The notes: generated by a model not told the origin, from the sequence alone. Numbered from the stretch's first letter, positions 52,406-61,272 are shown. The stretch: 64,000 bases of DNA from Sinomonas atrocyanea (GCF_001577305.1 NZ_CP014518.1:3224001-3288000); one strand, 5' to 3'. Numbers and translations are program-made.

Positions 52406-53566
52406 CTATTGATGCGAATTTCTTCTCGCCTGGTGGCCGCCCAGTGAAGCGACGTCCTCGTGCCGCCGCACGTCCTCGACCGCGGCCGCTACGTTGCGCG
52501 TGAAGAGGACGAGCCATGCCAGCACGACGCCGGCGATCACGAGCTCCATCGCGGTCATGTTGTAGTACCCGAGCGGCCACCAGAGCATGACCGAGACCAC
52601 GGCCGCGCCCAGCAGCGCGTAGCCCGCCGCGTAGAACGTCCGGCTCAGCCCCGGGACCCACGCCGGCGTCCGGACGAGGAGCAGCGTGAAGGCGGCTGCC
52701 ATGGAGGTCGCCATGGTGTTGTGCGCCGCCATGAACACGTCCACGGGGATGAGGCCGGTGCACACGAGGAACGCCCCCATCAGCACGAGGCACGCGAGCA
52801 GCGGCCGCTCGCGTGTGGCGGGCGTGGCCAGGCCGGCCCGGCGCCGGTGTGCGTCGAGGGCGCGCAGGTCGCGTGTCATGTACTCGGCCAGGAGCGCGAT
52901 CACGACCCCTGCCGTCACGAGCGTCGCGTTGAAGGCCAGCGCCACCCCGTAGTCCGCGGCCCCGAGCACGCTGAAGTTGACTTCCCACCAGTTGGAGCGG
53001 GTCGTCGTCACCATCGACGTGAGGATCCCCGCGCCCAGGAAGGTCGCGAGCAGGTTGGAGAGCACGTAGCTGTCCATGCGCGAGCCCGACTGGTACGCCG
53101 CGTAGGCCGCGAGGGCAGCCGACACGGCAGTCAGGAGGGACGCCGCGAACGCGTCCAGCGTCAGCCCGGTGAACGCGCGCTGGAAGATCTGGAAGCTGGC
53201 CCAGGCCACCATGAAGGAGATGGCCGCATGCACGAAGGCGAGCGCCACCGTGCCCAGCAGCCGCCGCCACAGGGGACGGCCGGCGAGCCAGCGCCGGTCC
53301 GGATCGGCGTACGAGCGCCGGTACGCGACCGGGAACACGATCAGCGCCGCTGCCCCCGCCACGAGCCCGGCGACCTCCCCGACGCCGTGGTCGCCCGAGA
53401 GGGCAGGCCTGCGCCCGGCGAAGGCGACGAGCGCCACGACGAGCCCGGCCAGCGCGGCCACGAGGCCGGTGGCGAGCGCCCGCGCCTCCACGGCGGTCGC
53501 CGTGGGCTCGGGCCGCAGCCGTTCGCGCGGCGGGCGCTGCGCGGACTCCGCGCCGCGGCGGTTCAC
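52406..53566 (-). CDS. Multi-pass membrane protein, DUF998-like
   Basis: 386 residues. Start GTG 53566 overlaps the stop of the GNAT gene (GTGA). After an Arg/Pro-rich lead there are about nine membrane segments in pairs. FMVAWASFQIFQRAF and the segment GLIPVDVFMAAHNTMA with a His in the membrane resemble DUF998 proteins, but I am not certain. No known role. It ends 24-70 bp upstream of narG on the same strand, so the GNAT-membrane pair could be co-transcribed with nar genes. Confidence 0.75.
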   Translation of the reverse strand: MNRRGAESAQRPPRERLRPEPTATAVEARALATGLVAALAGLVVALVAFAGRRPALSGDHGVGEVAGLVAGAAALIVFPVAYRRSYADPDRRWLAGRPLWRRLLGTVALAFVHAAISFMVAWASFQIFQRAFTGLTLDAFAASLLTAVSAALAAYAAYQSGSRMDSYVLSNLLATFLGAGILTSMVTTTRSNWWEVNFSVLGAADYGVALAFNATLVTAGVVIALLAEYMTRDLRALDAHRRRAGLATPATRERPLLACLVLMGAFLVCTGLIPVDVFMAAHNTMATSMAAAFTLLLVRTPAWVPGLSRTFYAAGYALLGAAVVSVMLWWPLGYYNMTAMELVIAGVVLAWLVLFTRNVAAAVEDVRRHEDVASLGGHQARRNSHQ

Positions 53567-54675
53567 CGCAGGCTCCGGTACCACTCGCCATCGTGGCCCG
53601 CGGGGCGGAAGCCGATCGCCTCGTTGATGGCTAGCATGTGCGCGTTCTCCTCGGCATTGAAGGTCACGACCTTGGCCGCCTGAGGGTACCTGGCGCGGTA
53701 CTGCGCCAGGTTCGCGAGCTTGATCCACATCCCGAGGGACCGGCCGCGGTGCCCCGCCCGAACGAGGGTGTCGTCCTGGTCGGCCACGTCCTCCTTGCCG
53801 CGCCGGACCCACAGGGCCGTGTACGCGGCGAACTCCCCCGTGGCCCGGTGACGGGCCACGGCGTACAGCGGCACCGTGCCGGCCTCCGCGAGCATCGCCT
53901 CGAGCGCGGCGACGCGCTCGGCATCCCAGACCGCGGCGTCCGTCCACGACTCCCCCTGGGGCGCGTCCACGGACATGCGCGCGAACAGCTCCGCCATCCC
54001 CGCCCGGTGCTCGGGCGGGACCCCCTCCCAGGTCATGAGTTCGTACTCCGTCGAGGCCTTCGCCGAGGCCGCCGCCGCGAGGGCCGGCCACCCGCCGTCG
54101 TGCGCCGCGAGGTCCAGCGCGCTGAAGCGCACCACCTGGTTCAGCGAGAACCCGGCCGCGCGGGCGAAGCGCACCGGCCTCTCGGCTGCCCGCAGGGCGC
54201 CGGTGCCGGTCGAGGGCACCACCGCGCCGTCCTCGGCCGGGGAGCCGCCGGAGCCGGCCGGACCGGAGGCGGGGACGGGATGCTCGGTGAACGCGTCCGC
54301 GACGGTGCGGCCCCGCCGTCGTGCCTCCTCGAGGGCCGCGTCCAGCAGCGCGCGCCCCAGCCCCCGCCCCGAGAAGTCGTCCAGGACCTCGGCGCGCACC
54401 ATCGCACGGTCCAGGTCCTCCTTGAGCGAGACCCGGCACCAGGCGCGCCCGGCCATCCGTCCCCCCGCACGGGCGAAGAACAGCGCCGTCTCGTCGTACG
54501 GCGAATCCCGCCAGACCCGCAACCGGTACTCCGGCGGCGAGCAGCGGTCCTCGTGCCCCCAGATCTGCCGCTGCACGGCGTCGGTGAGGCGCGAGAACTC
54601 CAGGAACTCCTCGGCCTCCGGCCCCTCGAGCCTCGAGGGCAGGCGCAGCCGCTCGATACGGTAGCCAGCGCTCAT
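53563..54675 (-). CDS. Double GNAT-domain N-acetyltransferase
   Basis: 370 residues from ATG 54675 (MSAGYRIERLRLP); the in-frame 20 codons upstream lie in the terminator and are not used. Two GNAT domains: the first with VLDDFSGRGLGRALLDAALEEARRRG (acetyl-CoA loop RGLGRA), the second with DTLVRAGHRGRSLGMWIKLANL and NAEENAHMLAINEAIGFRPAG. The layout resembles mycothiol-synthase-like tandem GNATs, but substrate is unknown. The linker region about 150-190 is low complexity. Confidence 0.85.
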   Translation of the reverse strand: MSAGYRIERLRLPSRLEGPEAEEFLEFSRLTDAVQRQIWGHEDRCSPPEYRLRVWRDSPYDETALFFARAGGRMAGRAWCRVSLKEDLDRAMVRAEVLDDFSGRGLGRALLDAALEEARRRGRTVADAFTEHPVPASGPAGSGGSPAEDGAVVPSTGTGALRAAERPVRFARAAGFSLNQVVRFSALDLAAHDGGWPALAAAASAKASTEYELMTWEGVPPEHRAGMAELFARMSVDAPQGESWTDAAVWDAERVAALEAMLAEAGTVPLYAVARHRATGEFAAYTALWVRRGKEDVADQDDTLVRAGHRGRSLGMWIKLANLAQYRARYPQAAKVVTFNAEENAHMLAINEAIGFRPAGHDGEWYRSLR

Positions 54676-54717
54676 GTGCGCCAGTCTAGCCGCGCCCGCG
54701 CGTGCGGGCGGGAACGC

Positions 54718-54756
54718 ACGAGGGCCCCCTTCCACGGGCGGGAAGGGGGCCCTCGT
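54718..54756 (-). terminator. Terminator after rplA
   Basis: A perfect 16-bp stem (ACGAGGGCCCCCTTCC at 54718-54733 with 54741-54756), 22 bases beyond the rplA stop and before the GNAT gene. It ends the rplKA transcript. Confidence 0.85.
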
Positions 54757-54777
54757 CAGCGGTGCGAGTGGGGCTGA

Positions 54778-55485
54778 TCAGCCCTCGATGATCACCTTGG
54801 TGGCGTTCGGGTCGACCTGGACGCCGGGGCCGAACGTCGTGGCGACGGTGGCCTTCTGGATGTAGCGGCCCTTCGACGCGGACGGCTTGAGGCGGAGCAC
54901 CTCGTCGAGCGCGGCCGCGTAGTTCTCGGCGAGCTGGCGCGCGTCGAACGAGGTCTTGCCGATGATGAAGTGCAGGTTCGAGTGCTTGTCGACGCGGAAG
55001 TCGATCTTGCCGCCCTTGATCTCGTTCACGGCCTTGGCCACGTCCGGGGTCACGGTGCCGGTCTTCGGGTTCGGCATGAGGTTGCGCGGGCCGAGGATCT
55101 TGCCGAGGCGGCCGACCTTGCCCATGAGCTCCGGGGTGGCCACGGCGGCGTCGAAGTCCGTCCAGCCGCCCTGGATGCGCTCGATCAGGTCGTCCGAGCC
55201 GACCACGTCGGCGCCGGCGGCCTCGGCCGCCGCTGCCTTGTCGCCGGTCGCGAACACGACGACGCGGGCGGTCTTGCCCGTGCCGTGCGGGAGGATGACC
55301 GTGCCGCGGACCATCTGGTCCGCCTTGCGCGGATCGACGCCGAGGCGGAACGCGACCTCAACCGTCGCGTCCGTCTTCGACGGGTTGATCTCCTTGGCCA
55401 GGGCGACGCCCTCGGCCGGGGAGTACACCTTGCCGGCCTCGATCTTCTCGGCCGCTGCCTGGTATGCCTTGCTGCGCTTTGCCAT
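54778..55485 (-). CDS. rplA: Large subunit ribosomal protein L1 (uL1)
   Basis: 235 residues. KGGKIDFRVDKHSNLHFIIGKTSF and GPRNLMPNPKTGTVT are the L1 signatures. L1-stalk protein; in E. coli it represses the L11 operon. Follows rplK by about 110 bp. Confidence 0.97.
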   Translation of the reverse strand: MAKRSKAYQAAAEKIEAGKVYSPAEGVALAKEINPSKTDATVEVAFRLGVDPRKADQMVRGTVILPHGTGKTARVVVFATGDKAAAAEAAGADVVGSDDLIERIQGGWTDFDAAVATPELMGKVGRLGKILGPRNLMPNPKTGTVTPDVAKAVNEIKGGKIDFRVDKHSNLHFIIGKTSFDARQLAENYAAALDEVLRLKPSASKGRYIQKATVATTFGPGVQVDPNATKVIIEG

Positions 55486-55593
55486 GCTGCTCTTGATCTC
55501 CTTGTGCAGGTGTGGTCATTGTGGGCCGCGCTCGGCCCTGCCACGGACGACGGCGGGACTCGCCGTGCGTCGTTGATGAATGGGGGTGAGGTC

Positions 55594-56025
55594 TTAGCCC
55601 TCGACGGTGATGCCCATGGAGCGGGCGGTGCCGGCGATGATCTTCTTCGCGGCCTCGACGTCGTTGGCGTTGAGGTCCTCGAGCTTGGTCTTGGCAATCT
55701 CCTCGACCTGGGCGTCGGAGAGCTTGGCGACCTTCACGGTGTGCGGGGTCGCGGAGCCCTTCTGGACGCCCGCAGCCTTCTTGATCAGCTCAGCGGCCGG
55801 CGGGGTCTTGGTGATGAAGGTGAAGGAGCGGTCCTCGTAGACCGTGATCTCCACCGGGATGACGTTGCCACGCTGGGATTCCGTCGCAGCGTTGTACGCC
55901 TTGCAGAACTCCATGATGTTGACACCGTGCTGGCCGAGCGCAGGACCGATCGGCGGGGCCGGGTTGGCGGCGCCTGCCTGGATCTGCAGCTTGATGAGGC
56001 CGGTGACCTTCTTCTTGGGAGCCAA
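55594..56025 (-). CDS. rplK: Large subunit ribosomal protein L11 (uL11)
   Basis: 143 residues from TTG 56025 ([14 protein letters not shown]), with AAAGGA eight bases upstream; a frame extension beyond it is not conserved. Contains [29 protein letters not shown], the thiostrepton/ppGpp-related region, unaltered. Length is standard. Confidence 0.96.
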
Positions 56026-56108
56026 TGTAGGGTCCTTTTCTTCCTTACGCTTCCTGGAGCAGCAGGAGCGCCGCCCAGGTGGTGACCGCCATGGCGAGGC
56101 AGTCGACC

Positions 56109-56141
56109 GCCCCGGCACCGGTAGGCATCCGGTCCCGGGGC
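56109..56141 (-). terminator. Hairpin between nusG and rplK
   Basis: GCCCCGGCACCGG at 56109-56121 pairs with 56129-56141 (one mismatch, seven-base loop). It follows the -10 at 56152-56157 in transcription order, so it is either the nusG terminator or a leader structure of rplKA. Confidence 0.55.
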
Positions 56142-56151
56142 GAAGTCTTCA

Positions 56152-56157
56152 ATTGTA
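56152..56157 (-). promoter_or_regulatory. -10 element of a candidate rplKA promoter
   Basis: TACAAT on the minus strand, preceded directly by TG. No -35 match at the normal distance. It lies between nusG and rplK and would give a leader of about 120 bases. Confidence 0.45.
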
Positions 56158-56181
56158 CAGACGTGGCGTCGGTGCGGCGTC

Positions 56182-57111
56182 CTAGATCTTCGCGACCTGG
56201 TTGAACGCGAGCGTCACGGGGGTCTCGCGCTCGAAGATCGAGACGAGGACCACGAGGGTCTGCGACTCGGGCTTGATCTCCGAGATGGTCGCCGGGAGGG
56301 TCTCGAACGGGCCCTCCTTGACGATGACGGACTCGCCGACCTCGAAGTCCACGGCGACCGGCGCGGCCTGGGCCTTCTGGCCGGCCTTGCCTGCGGCCTT
56401 CGCCTCGGCAGCCTGCTCCTGCTCGAACACCGGGGCGAGCATCGAGAAGACCTCGTCGAGGGTCAGCGGGACCGGGTTGTGGGCGTTGCCCACGAAGCCG
56501 GTGACGCCCGGGGTGTGGCGGACGGCGCCCCACGAGGCGTCGGTCAGGTCCATGCGCACCAGCACGTAGCCCGGGATGCGGACCCGGTTCACGATCTTGC
56601 GCTGGGCGTTCTTGATCTCGACGACTTCCTCCATCGGGACCTGGATCTCGAAGATGTAGTCTTCCATGTCCAGCGTCTGGATGCGGGTCTCGAGGTTCGA
56701 CTTCACGCGGTTCTCGTAGCCCGCGTAGGAGTGGATGACGTACCAGTCGCCCGGCTGGCGGCGCAGCTTGGCACGGAAGTCCTCGGCGGCCTTGGCGGCG
56801 GCAGCGGCCGGGTCGATCTCCTCGGCGGCCTCCGCGCCCTCGGCGACGTCCTCGCCCGTGGAGGCGGCGTCGTCGTGCGCGGTCTCCTCGGCGACCGGAG
56901 CCTCCTCGGCCTCGGCCTCCTCAGCCGGAGCTTCCTCGGCCTCAGCTTCCTCAGCCGGAGCCTGCTCAGCCTCGTCGGAGACAACCTCGTCGTCGCCGGC
57001 CTCGTCAGGGGAAGCGGCAGGGGCAACGGGCGCAGCGGCGTCGGAGAAGGCCGGCTCGAATGCCGACTCCTCGTGCTCGGTCCCGCGATCCTCGAGCTCG
57101 TGCTCAGACAC
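56182..57111 (-). CDS. nusG: Transcription elongation/antitermination factor NusG, with acidic extension
   Basis: 309 residues, about 130 more than E. coli NusG. The N-terminal half is Glu/Ala/Asp-rich with EEAEAEEAP repeats (residues about 45-75). The NGN domain starts WYVIHSYAGYENRVK and includes RIPGYVLVRMDL; the KOW domain is FEVGESVIVKEGPFETLPATISE. Start GTG 57111 with GGAGACT before it. It follows secE. Confidence 0.95.
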   Translation of the reverse strand: MSEHELEDRGTEHEESAFEPAFSDAAAPVAPAASPDEAGDDEVVSDEAEQAPAEEAEAEEAPAEEAEAEEAPVAEETAHDDAASTGEDVAEGAEAAEEIDPAAAAAKAAEDFRAKLRRQPGDWYVIHSYAGYENRVKSNLETRIQTLDMEDYIFEIQVPMEEVVEIKNAQRKIVNRVRIPGYVLVRMDLTDASWGAVRHTPGVTGFVGNAHNPVPLTLDEVFSMLAPVFEQEQAAEAKAAGKAGQKAQAAPVAVDFEVGESVIVKEGPFETLPATISEIKPESQTLVVLVSIFERETPVTLAFNQVAKI

Positions 57112-57224
57112 TTAGTCTCCTGCTTTCCTCGTGCGACTTACTCGTTGCGACTTAAATGGCTCATCCGCACACCCTGCCCCGTCCCGGTCTCCCGGTTCCG
57201 GGCCAGAGGTCTGCGGACCCAGGC

Positions 57225-57485
57225 CTAGTTGGTGGTGGACGTCCCGCCGAAGACCCAGCCGATGCCGATCCCGAAGAGGAAGTCGAGGACGAACACGACC
57301 ACCATCATCACTATGACGAACCCCAGCACCACGAGCGTGTAGTTCACCAGCTCCTGACGGGTCGGCGTGACGACCTTGCGGAGCTCGCCGATCACCTGCC
57401 GGACAAAGAGCGCGATCCGGCCGAAGAAGCCAAGCTTCCTGGCCTGCTTGGGGCGGCCCGAACTGCTTGAAGCTGTTTCGGTCAA
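57225..57485 (-). CDS. secE: Preprotein translocase subunit SecE
   Basis: 86 residues. Single-span SecE: amphipathic RIALFVRQVIGELRKVVTPTRQELVNYTLVV followed by a membrane helix. TTG 57485 is the start, with GAGGAATCGG upstream. Partner of SecY at 7027-8343. Standard secE-nusG order. Confidence 0.95.
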   Translation of the reverse strand: MTETASSSSGRPKQARKLGFFGRIALFVRQVIGELRKVVTPTRQELVNYTLVVLGFVIVMMVVVFVLDFLFGIGIGWVFGGTSTTN

Positions 57486-57552
57486 CCGATTCCTCGCTCA
57501 CTCGCTCTGCCCGCAGGACTTCCCCGCCGGATCCGTTCTGTGGGTGCTGGAA

Positions 57553-57574
57553 CAGCCCGGACAAAGCCGGGCTG
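57553..57574 (-). terminator. Hairpin after tRNA-Trp
   Basis: CAGCCCGG at 57553-57560 with 57567-57574 and loop of six bases, lying 11 bases beyond the tRNA 3' end. Weak, but suited to end or separate the tRNA from secE. Confidence 0.6.
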
Positions 57575-57584
57575 TGTTCCTGCG

Positions 57585-57657
57585 CAGGGCAGACAGGACT
57601 CGAACCTGCAACCTGCGGTTTTGGAGACCGCTGCGCTACCAATTGCGCCACTGCCCT
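57585..57657 (-). tRNA. tRNA-Trp (anticodon CCA)
   Basis: 73 bases on the minus strand. Acceptor AGGGCAG pairs with CTGCCCT, discriminator G. D arm GCGC...GCGC with TTGGTA loop, anticodon stem GCGGT-ACCGC with loop CTCCAAA (CCA reads UGG), T arm GCAGG TTCGAGT CCTGT. No encoded CCA tail. It precedes secE, the common actinobacterial order. Confidence 0.97.
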
Positions 57658-57889
57658 TCGGTGGAAACCACCTGACGGCGGAATCGCCGTGGACTACCTT
57701 ACCAAGGATCCTGCGGGGCCGCGCCCAGCAGCGTCCCGGCAGAGGAGACCACGCGCCGCTTCCGGCGCCGAGGATCAAGTCTACGCACAATCCCCGCCGG
57801 CGTCGAACTGGGACGGGGGCGGCCGGGGGCGGCAGGGCCCGAGCGCCTAGAGTAGGTACCACCAGCCTCCCGAGAAGAAGGATTGCCCC

Positions 57890-59095
57890 ATGACCTCCGC
57901 CCGCGTCTCCCAGCGCATCGGATCCATCGCAGAATCCGCCACCCTGGCCGTCGACGCGAAGGCGAAGGCCCTCAAGGCCGCGGGGCGCCCCGTCATCGGC
58001 TTCGGCGCCGGCGAGCCCGACTTCCCGACCCCGCAGTACATCGTGGACGCCGCCATCGAGGCCGCCCGCCAGCCGCGCTTCCACCGGTACTCCCCCGCCG
58101 GCGGCCTGCCCGAGCTCAAGGCCGCCATCGCCGCGAAGACCAAGCGGGATTCCGGCTACGAGGCCGAGGCGTCCCAGGTGCTGGTCACCAACGGCGGCAA
58201 GCAGGCCGTCTACAACACGTTCGCGACCCTGCTCGACCCGGGCGACGAGGTGCTGCTCCCCACTCCGTACTGGACCACCTACCCCGAGTCCATCCGCCTC
58301 GCCGGCGGCGTCCCGGTCGAGGTCTTCGCCGGGCCCGAGCAGGGCTACCTCGTCACCGTGGACCAGCTCGAGGCCGCGCTCACCGAGCGCACCAAGATCC
58401 TGCTGTTCGTCTCGCCGTCCAACCCCACCGGCGCGGTGTACTCCCCCGAGCAGGTCAAGGAGATCGGCCAGTGGGCTGCCGCGAAGGGCCTGTGGGTGGT
58501 CACCGACGAGATCTACGAGCACCTCACCTACGACGGCGTGCCGTTCACCTCGATCGCGACCGCGGTCCCCGAGCTCGGGGACCGGGTCGTGATCCTCAAC
58601 GGCGTGGCCAAGACGTACGCGATGACCGGCTGGCGCGTGGGCTGGATGATCGGCCCGGCCGATGTCATCAAGGCGGCTACGAACCTCCAGTCGCACGCCA
58701 CGAGCAACGTCGCGAACGTCTCCCAGATGGCGGCCCTCGCCGCCGTGTCGGGCCCGCTGGACGCCGTGGAGGAGATGAAGGTCGCCTTCGACCGCCGGCG
58801 CAAGACGATGGTGAGCATGCTCTCGGCCATCGAGGGCGTGAACTGCCCGACGCCCAAGGGCGCCTTCTACGTCTACCCCGACGTCCGCGGGATCCTCGGC
58901 AAGGAGATCGCCGGCATCCGCCCGGCCACCTCGGCCGAGCTCGCGGCGCTCATCCTCGACAAGGCCGAGGTGGCGATCGTCCCCGGCGAGGCCTTCGGGC
59001 CGAGCGGGTTCGTGCGCCTCTCCTACGCGCTCGGCGACGACGACCTCGCCGAGGGTGTGGGCCGCATCCAGGAACTCCTCGGGACGGCCAAGTAG
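57890..59095 (+). CDS. Pyridoxal-phosphate aspartate aminotransferase-type enzyme (class I/II)
   Basis: 401 residues. Aminotransferase: Lys241 in GVAKTYAMTGWRVGW forms the internal aldimine. GFGAGEPDFPTPQYI, SPSNPTGAVYS (Asn for PLP) and RLSYALGDDDL are present. Typical of the AspC/Ib class. AAGGATTGCCCC precedes the ATG. The region 57658-57889 upstream carries only promoter-scale sequence; I assign none with confidence. Confidence 0.93.
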   Translation: MTSARVSQRIGSIAESATLAVDAKAKALKAAGRPVIGFGAGEPDFPTPQYIVDAAIEAARQPRFHRYSPAGGLPELKAAIAAKTKRDSGYEAEASQVLVTNGGKQAVYNTFATLLDPGDEVLLPTPYWTTYPESIRLAGGVPVEVFAGPEQGYLVTVDQLEAALTERTKILLFVSPSNPTGAVYSPEQVKEIGQWAAAKGLWVVTDEIYEHLTYDGVPFTSIATAVPELGDRVVILNGVAKTYAMTGWRVGWMIGPADVIKAATNLQSHATSNVANVSQMAALAAVSGPLDAVEEMKVAFDRRRKTMVSMLSAIEGVNCPTPKGAFYVYPDVRGILGKEIAGIRPATSAELAALILDKAEVAIVPGEAFGPSGFVRLSYALGDDDLAEGVGRIQELLGTAK

Positions 59096-59130
59096 GGCTC
59101 GTCCCCTCCTGAAGCACGCCGTCGTCCGTC

Positions 59131-59330
59131 TGAGAGTCACCTTCTGAAAGTCACCTTCTGAGAGGCAGCTTCTGCGGGTCCACCCACAGGACGTGACCCC
59201 CAGAAGGTGACACCCAAACCCCACCCACAGGAGCTGACCCCCAGAAGATGACACCCAAACCCCACCCACAGGAGGCGACCCCCAGAAGGTGACCCCCAGG
59301 ACGTGACCCCCAGGAGGTGACACCCAGACG
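59131..59330. repeat. Complex 14-bp / 41-bp repeat tract between convergent genes
   Basis: GTCACCTTCTG units at 59136 and 59150 (period 14) run in one orientation. From 59187 the same motif runs inverted, as CAGAAGGTGAC or CAGGACGTGACCCC. Two 41-bp units (59201-59241 and 59242-59282, each holding AAACCCCACCCACAGGAG) are followed by further 14-bp copies to 59330. Left and right halves are inverted and could pair. The tract fills the gap between the aminotransferase and the response regulator. Confidence 0.8.
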
Positions 59331-59338
59331 GGGCGGGG

Positions 59339-59998
59339 CTACCAGATGCGGCGGTCTGCGGCCCAGCGCGAGAGCTCGTGCCGATTGGTGAGCTGGAGCT
59401 TGCGCAGCACCGCGGAGACGTGGGTCTCGACCGTCTTGACCGAGATGAACAGCTCCTTCGCGGTCTCCTTGTAGGAGTAGCCGCGGGCGATGAGCCGCAT
59501 GACGTCGAGCTCGCGGGCGGAGAGCTTGTCGAGCTCGTCGTCGGCCACAGACTGGGTGCCGAACGCGTCGAGGACGAAGCCCGCGAGGCGGGGCGAGAAC
59601 ACGGCGTCCCCGTCCGCGACGCGCAGCACGGCGTCGGTGATCTCGCGGCCCGAGGCGGTCTTGGTGACGTAGCCGCGGGCCCCGGCGCGGATCACGGAGA
59701 CCACGTCCTCGGCCGCATCGGAGACGCTGAGCGCGAGGAAGCGCACCGTCTGCAGGAGCGGCGCGCACCGCGTGAGCACCTCGCGCCCTCCCCCGCCGAG
59801 GCCGCCCGGAAGGTGGACGTCCAGGAGGACGACGCGGGGACGGAGCTGCTCGATCGCCTCGACGGCACCCTCGACCGTCCCGGCCTCGCCCACCACGCGC
59901 ACGCGCTCGTCGAGGTCGGCCTTCAGCCCCGACCGGAAGATGGTGTGGTCGTCCACGATGACGACGTCCACCGGCTCCCGCCCCGATTCCGTGCTCAT
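59339..59998 (-). CDS. NarL/FixJ-type response regulator
   Basis: 219 residues. Receiver domain with Asp60 in LLDVHLPGG as phospho-acceptor, Asp16/Asp17 acid pair, and Lys in YVTKTASG. C-terminal LuxR helix-turn-helix: LSARELDVMRLIARGYSYKETAKELFISVKTVETHVSAVLRKL. Overlaps the sensor kinase stop (ATGA), so it is translated with it. Likely controls the adjacent PspC genes. Confidence 0.94.
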   Translation of the reverse strand: MSTESGREPVDVVIVDDHTIFRSGLKADLDERVRVVGEAGTVEGAVEAIEQLRPRVVLLDVHLPGGLGGGGREVLTRCAPLLQTVRFLALSVSDAAEDVVSVIRAGARGYVTKTASGREITDAVLRVADGDAVFSPRLAGFVLDAFGTQSVADDELDKLSARELDVMRLIARGYSYKETAKELFISVKTVETHVSAVLRKLQLTNRHELSRWAADRRIW

Positions 59999-61272
59999 GT
60001 CTCCTCCGTCCTCGGCAGCCGCAGCCGCACCTCGGTGCCGTCCGGTCCGCTCACGATCGCCGCCTCGCCCCCGTGCCGGCGCATGCGCCCGACGATCGAC
60101 TCCCGCACGCCCAGCCTGTCCTCCGGCACGGCCTCGAGGTCGAAGCCGGGGCCCCGGTCCTTGATGAAGACCTCCGTGGCGTCGCTGCCCGTCTCCGCAT
60201 AGACCGAGACGGGGCCCGCGCCGTGGCGGACCGCGTTGAGCATCGCCTCGCGGGCGGCCTGCAGGAGGGCGTCCTGGCGGTCGCGGGCCGACGTGCCGCC
60301 GGTCCGGGTGGCCTCGGGCTCGCCGACGGTGACGACGTCGATCGGGACGCCGTGCAGGTCCTCGACCTCGCCCGCGAGCGCGGCGATCCTATCCGCGAAG
60401 GTGCCCTCGCCGCTGCGGGCATCCCGGTAGAGCCATTCGCGCAGCTCGCGTTCCTGGGCGCGGGCGAGGCGCGTCACGTCCGCCTCGCTGCCGGCGCGGC
60501 GCTGGATGAGGGCCAGGGTCTGCAGGACCGAGTCGTGCAGGTGCGCGGCGATCTCGGCCCGCTCCTCCTCCCGCACCCGCGCGGCCCGCTCCGCACCCAG
60601 CTCACGCCAGAACTTCAGGCCCCACGGCAGCAGCACGAGGGCCACCCCGGCGAGCACGGCGAACGAGGCCAGCAGCGCCATGCCCAGCACATTCCACTGG
60701 CTGCCCGACACGGCCAGGGTCACGCCTGCCACGACCAGGGCGATCCCCGCTCCGAGGCGCAGCCAGCCCGTCCAGCGCTCGGCGCCGGCGCCGCGGACGA
60801 GCCTCTCGCGCCGCGCCTCGTCCAGCTGCATCCAGGCCAGCGCCACGCCGCCGAGGATGGCGGCAACGGGCACGATCGTGTCCAGCGGCACCTGGACCCC
60901 GATGAGGGACCCGCCCAGCGCCACCGCCCCGAGGAGGAGGACGACGCCGAGCAGCACCTCGCGCGCGTACCGCGCCGCGTGCGGGGCCTGGCGGGGGGCC
61001 GCCGGCGGGAGGACCGGCTCGGACACCGCGGGCGCGATGTGCGACGCCGGGCGGCGCGCGGCCCGGCGGGCCGCCTCGGCCGCGGTGGGCACCATGACCC
61101 ACAGCCAGCCGTACAGGACGATCCCCGCGCCGCCGAGGACCGCGGCGACGGCCATGATCCAGCGGACCACGTCGGTGCGCATCCCCAGGTGCCGTGCGAG
61201 CCCGGAGCACACCCCTGCGATGAGGCGGTCGTCTCCTCGTACGAGGGGAGGGCGCACGGGCACGGCGTTCAT
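59995..61272 (-). CDS. PspC-domain sensor histidine kinase (HisKA_3 type)
   Basis: 425 residues from ATG 61272. Residues 8-62 are a PspC domain (DDRLIAGVCSGLARHLGMR, then a membrane segment). Further membrane segments at about 105-145 and 172-220 precede the dimerisation helix with His246 in AAHLHDSVLQTL. ATPase boxes REAMLNAVRHG and IKDRGPGFD are present. Divergent from the PspC membrane gene by 124 bp. Confidence 0.93.
   Translation of the reverse strand: MNAVPVRPPLVRGDDRLIAGVCSGLARHLGMRTDVVRWIMAVAAVLGGAGIVLYGWLWVMVPTAAEAARRAARRPASHIAPAVSEPVLPPAAPRQAPHAARYAREVLLGVVLLLGAVALGGSLIGVQVPLDTIVPVAAILGGVALAWMQLDEARRERLVRGAGAERWTGWLRLGAGIALVVAGVTLAVSGSQWNVLGMALLASFAVLAGVALVLLPWGLKFWRELGAERAARVREEERAEIAAHLHDSVLQTLALIQRRAGSEADVTRLARAQERELREWLYRDARSGEGTFADRIAALAGEVEDLHGVPIDVVTVGEPEATRTGGTSARDRQDALLQAAREAMLNAVRHGAGPVSVYAETGSDATEVFIKDRGPGFDLEAVPEDRLGVRESIVGRMRRHGGEAAIVSGPDGTEVRLRLPRTEET

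Noticed and set aside
52400..52425. Fnr/Crp site upstream of narG
   Set aside because: TTGATGCGAATTT matches only one half of TTGAT-N4-ATCAA, so I do not call it.
59187..59330. CRISPR array
   Set aside because: Units are 14 and 41 bp without unique spacers, and no cas genes are nearby.
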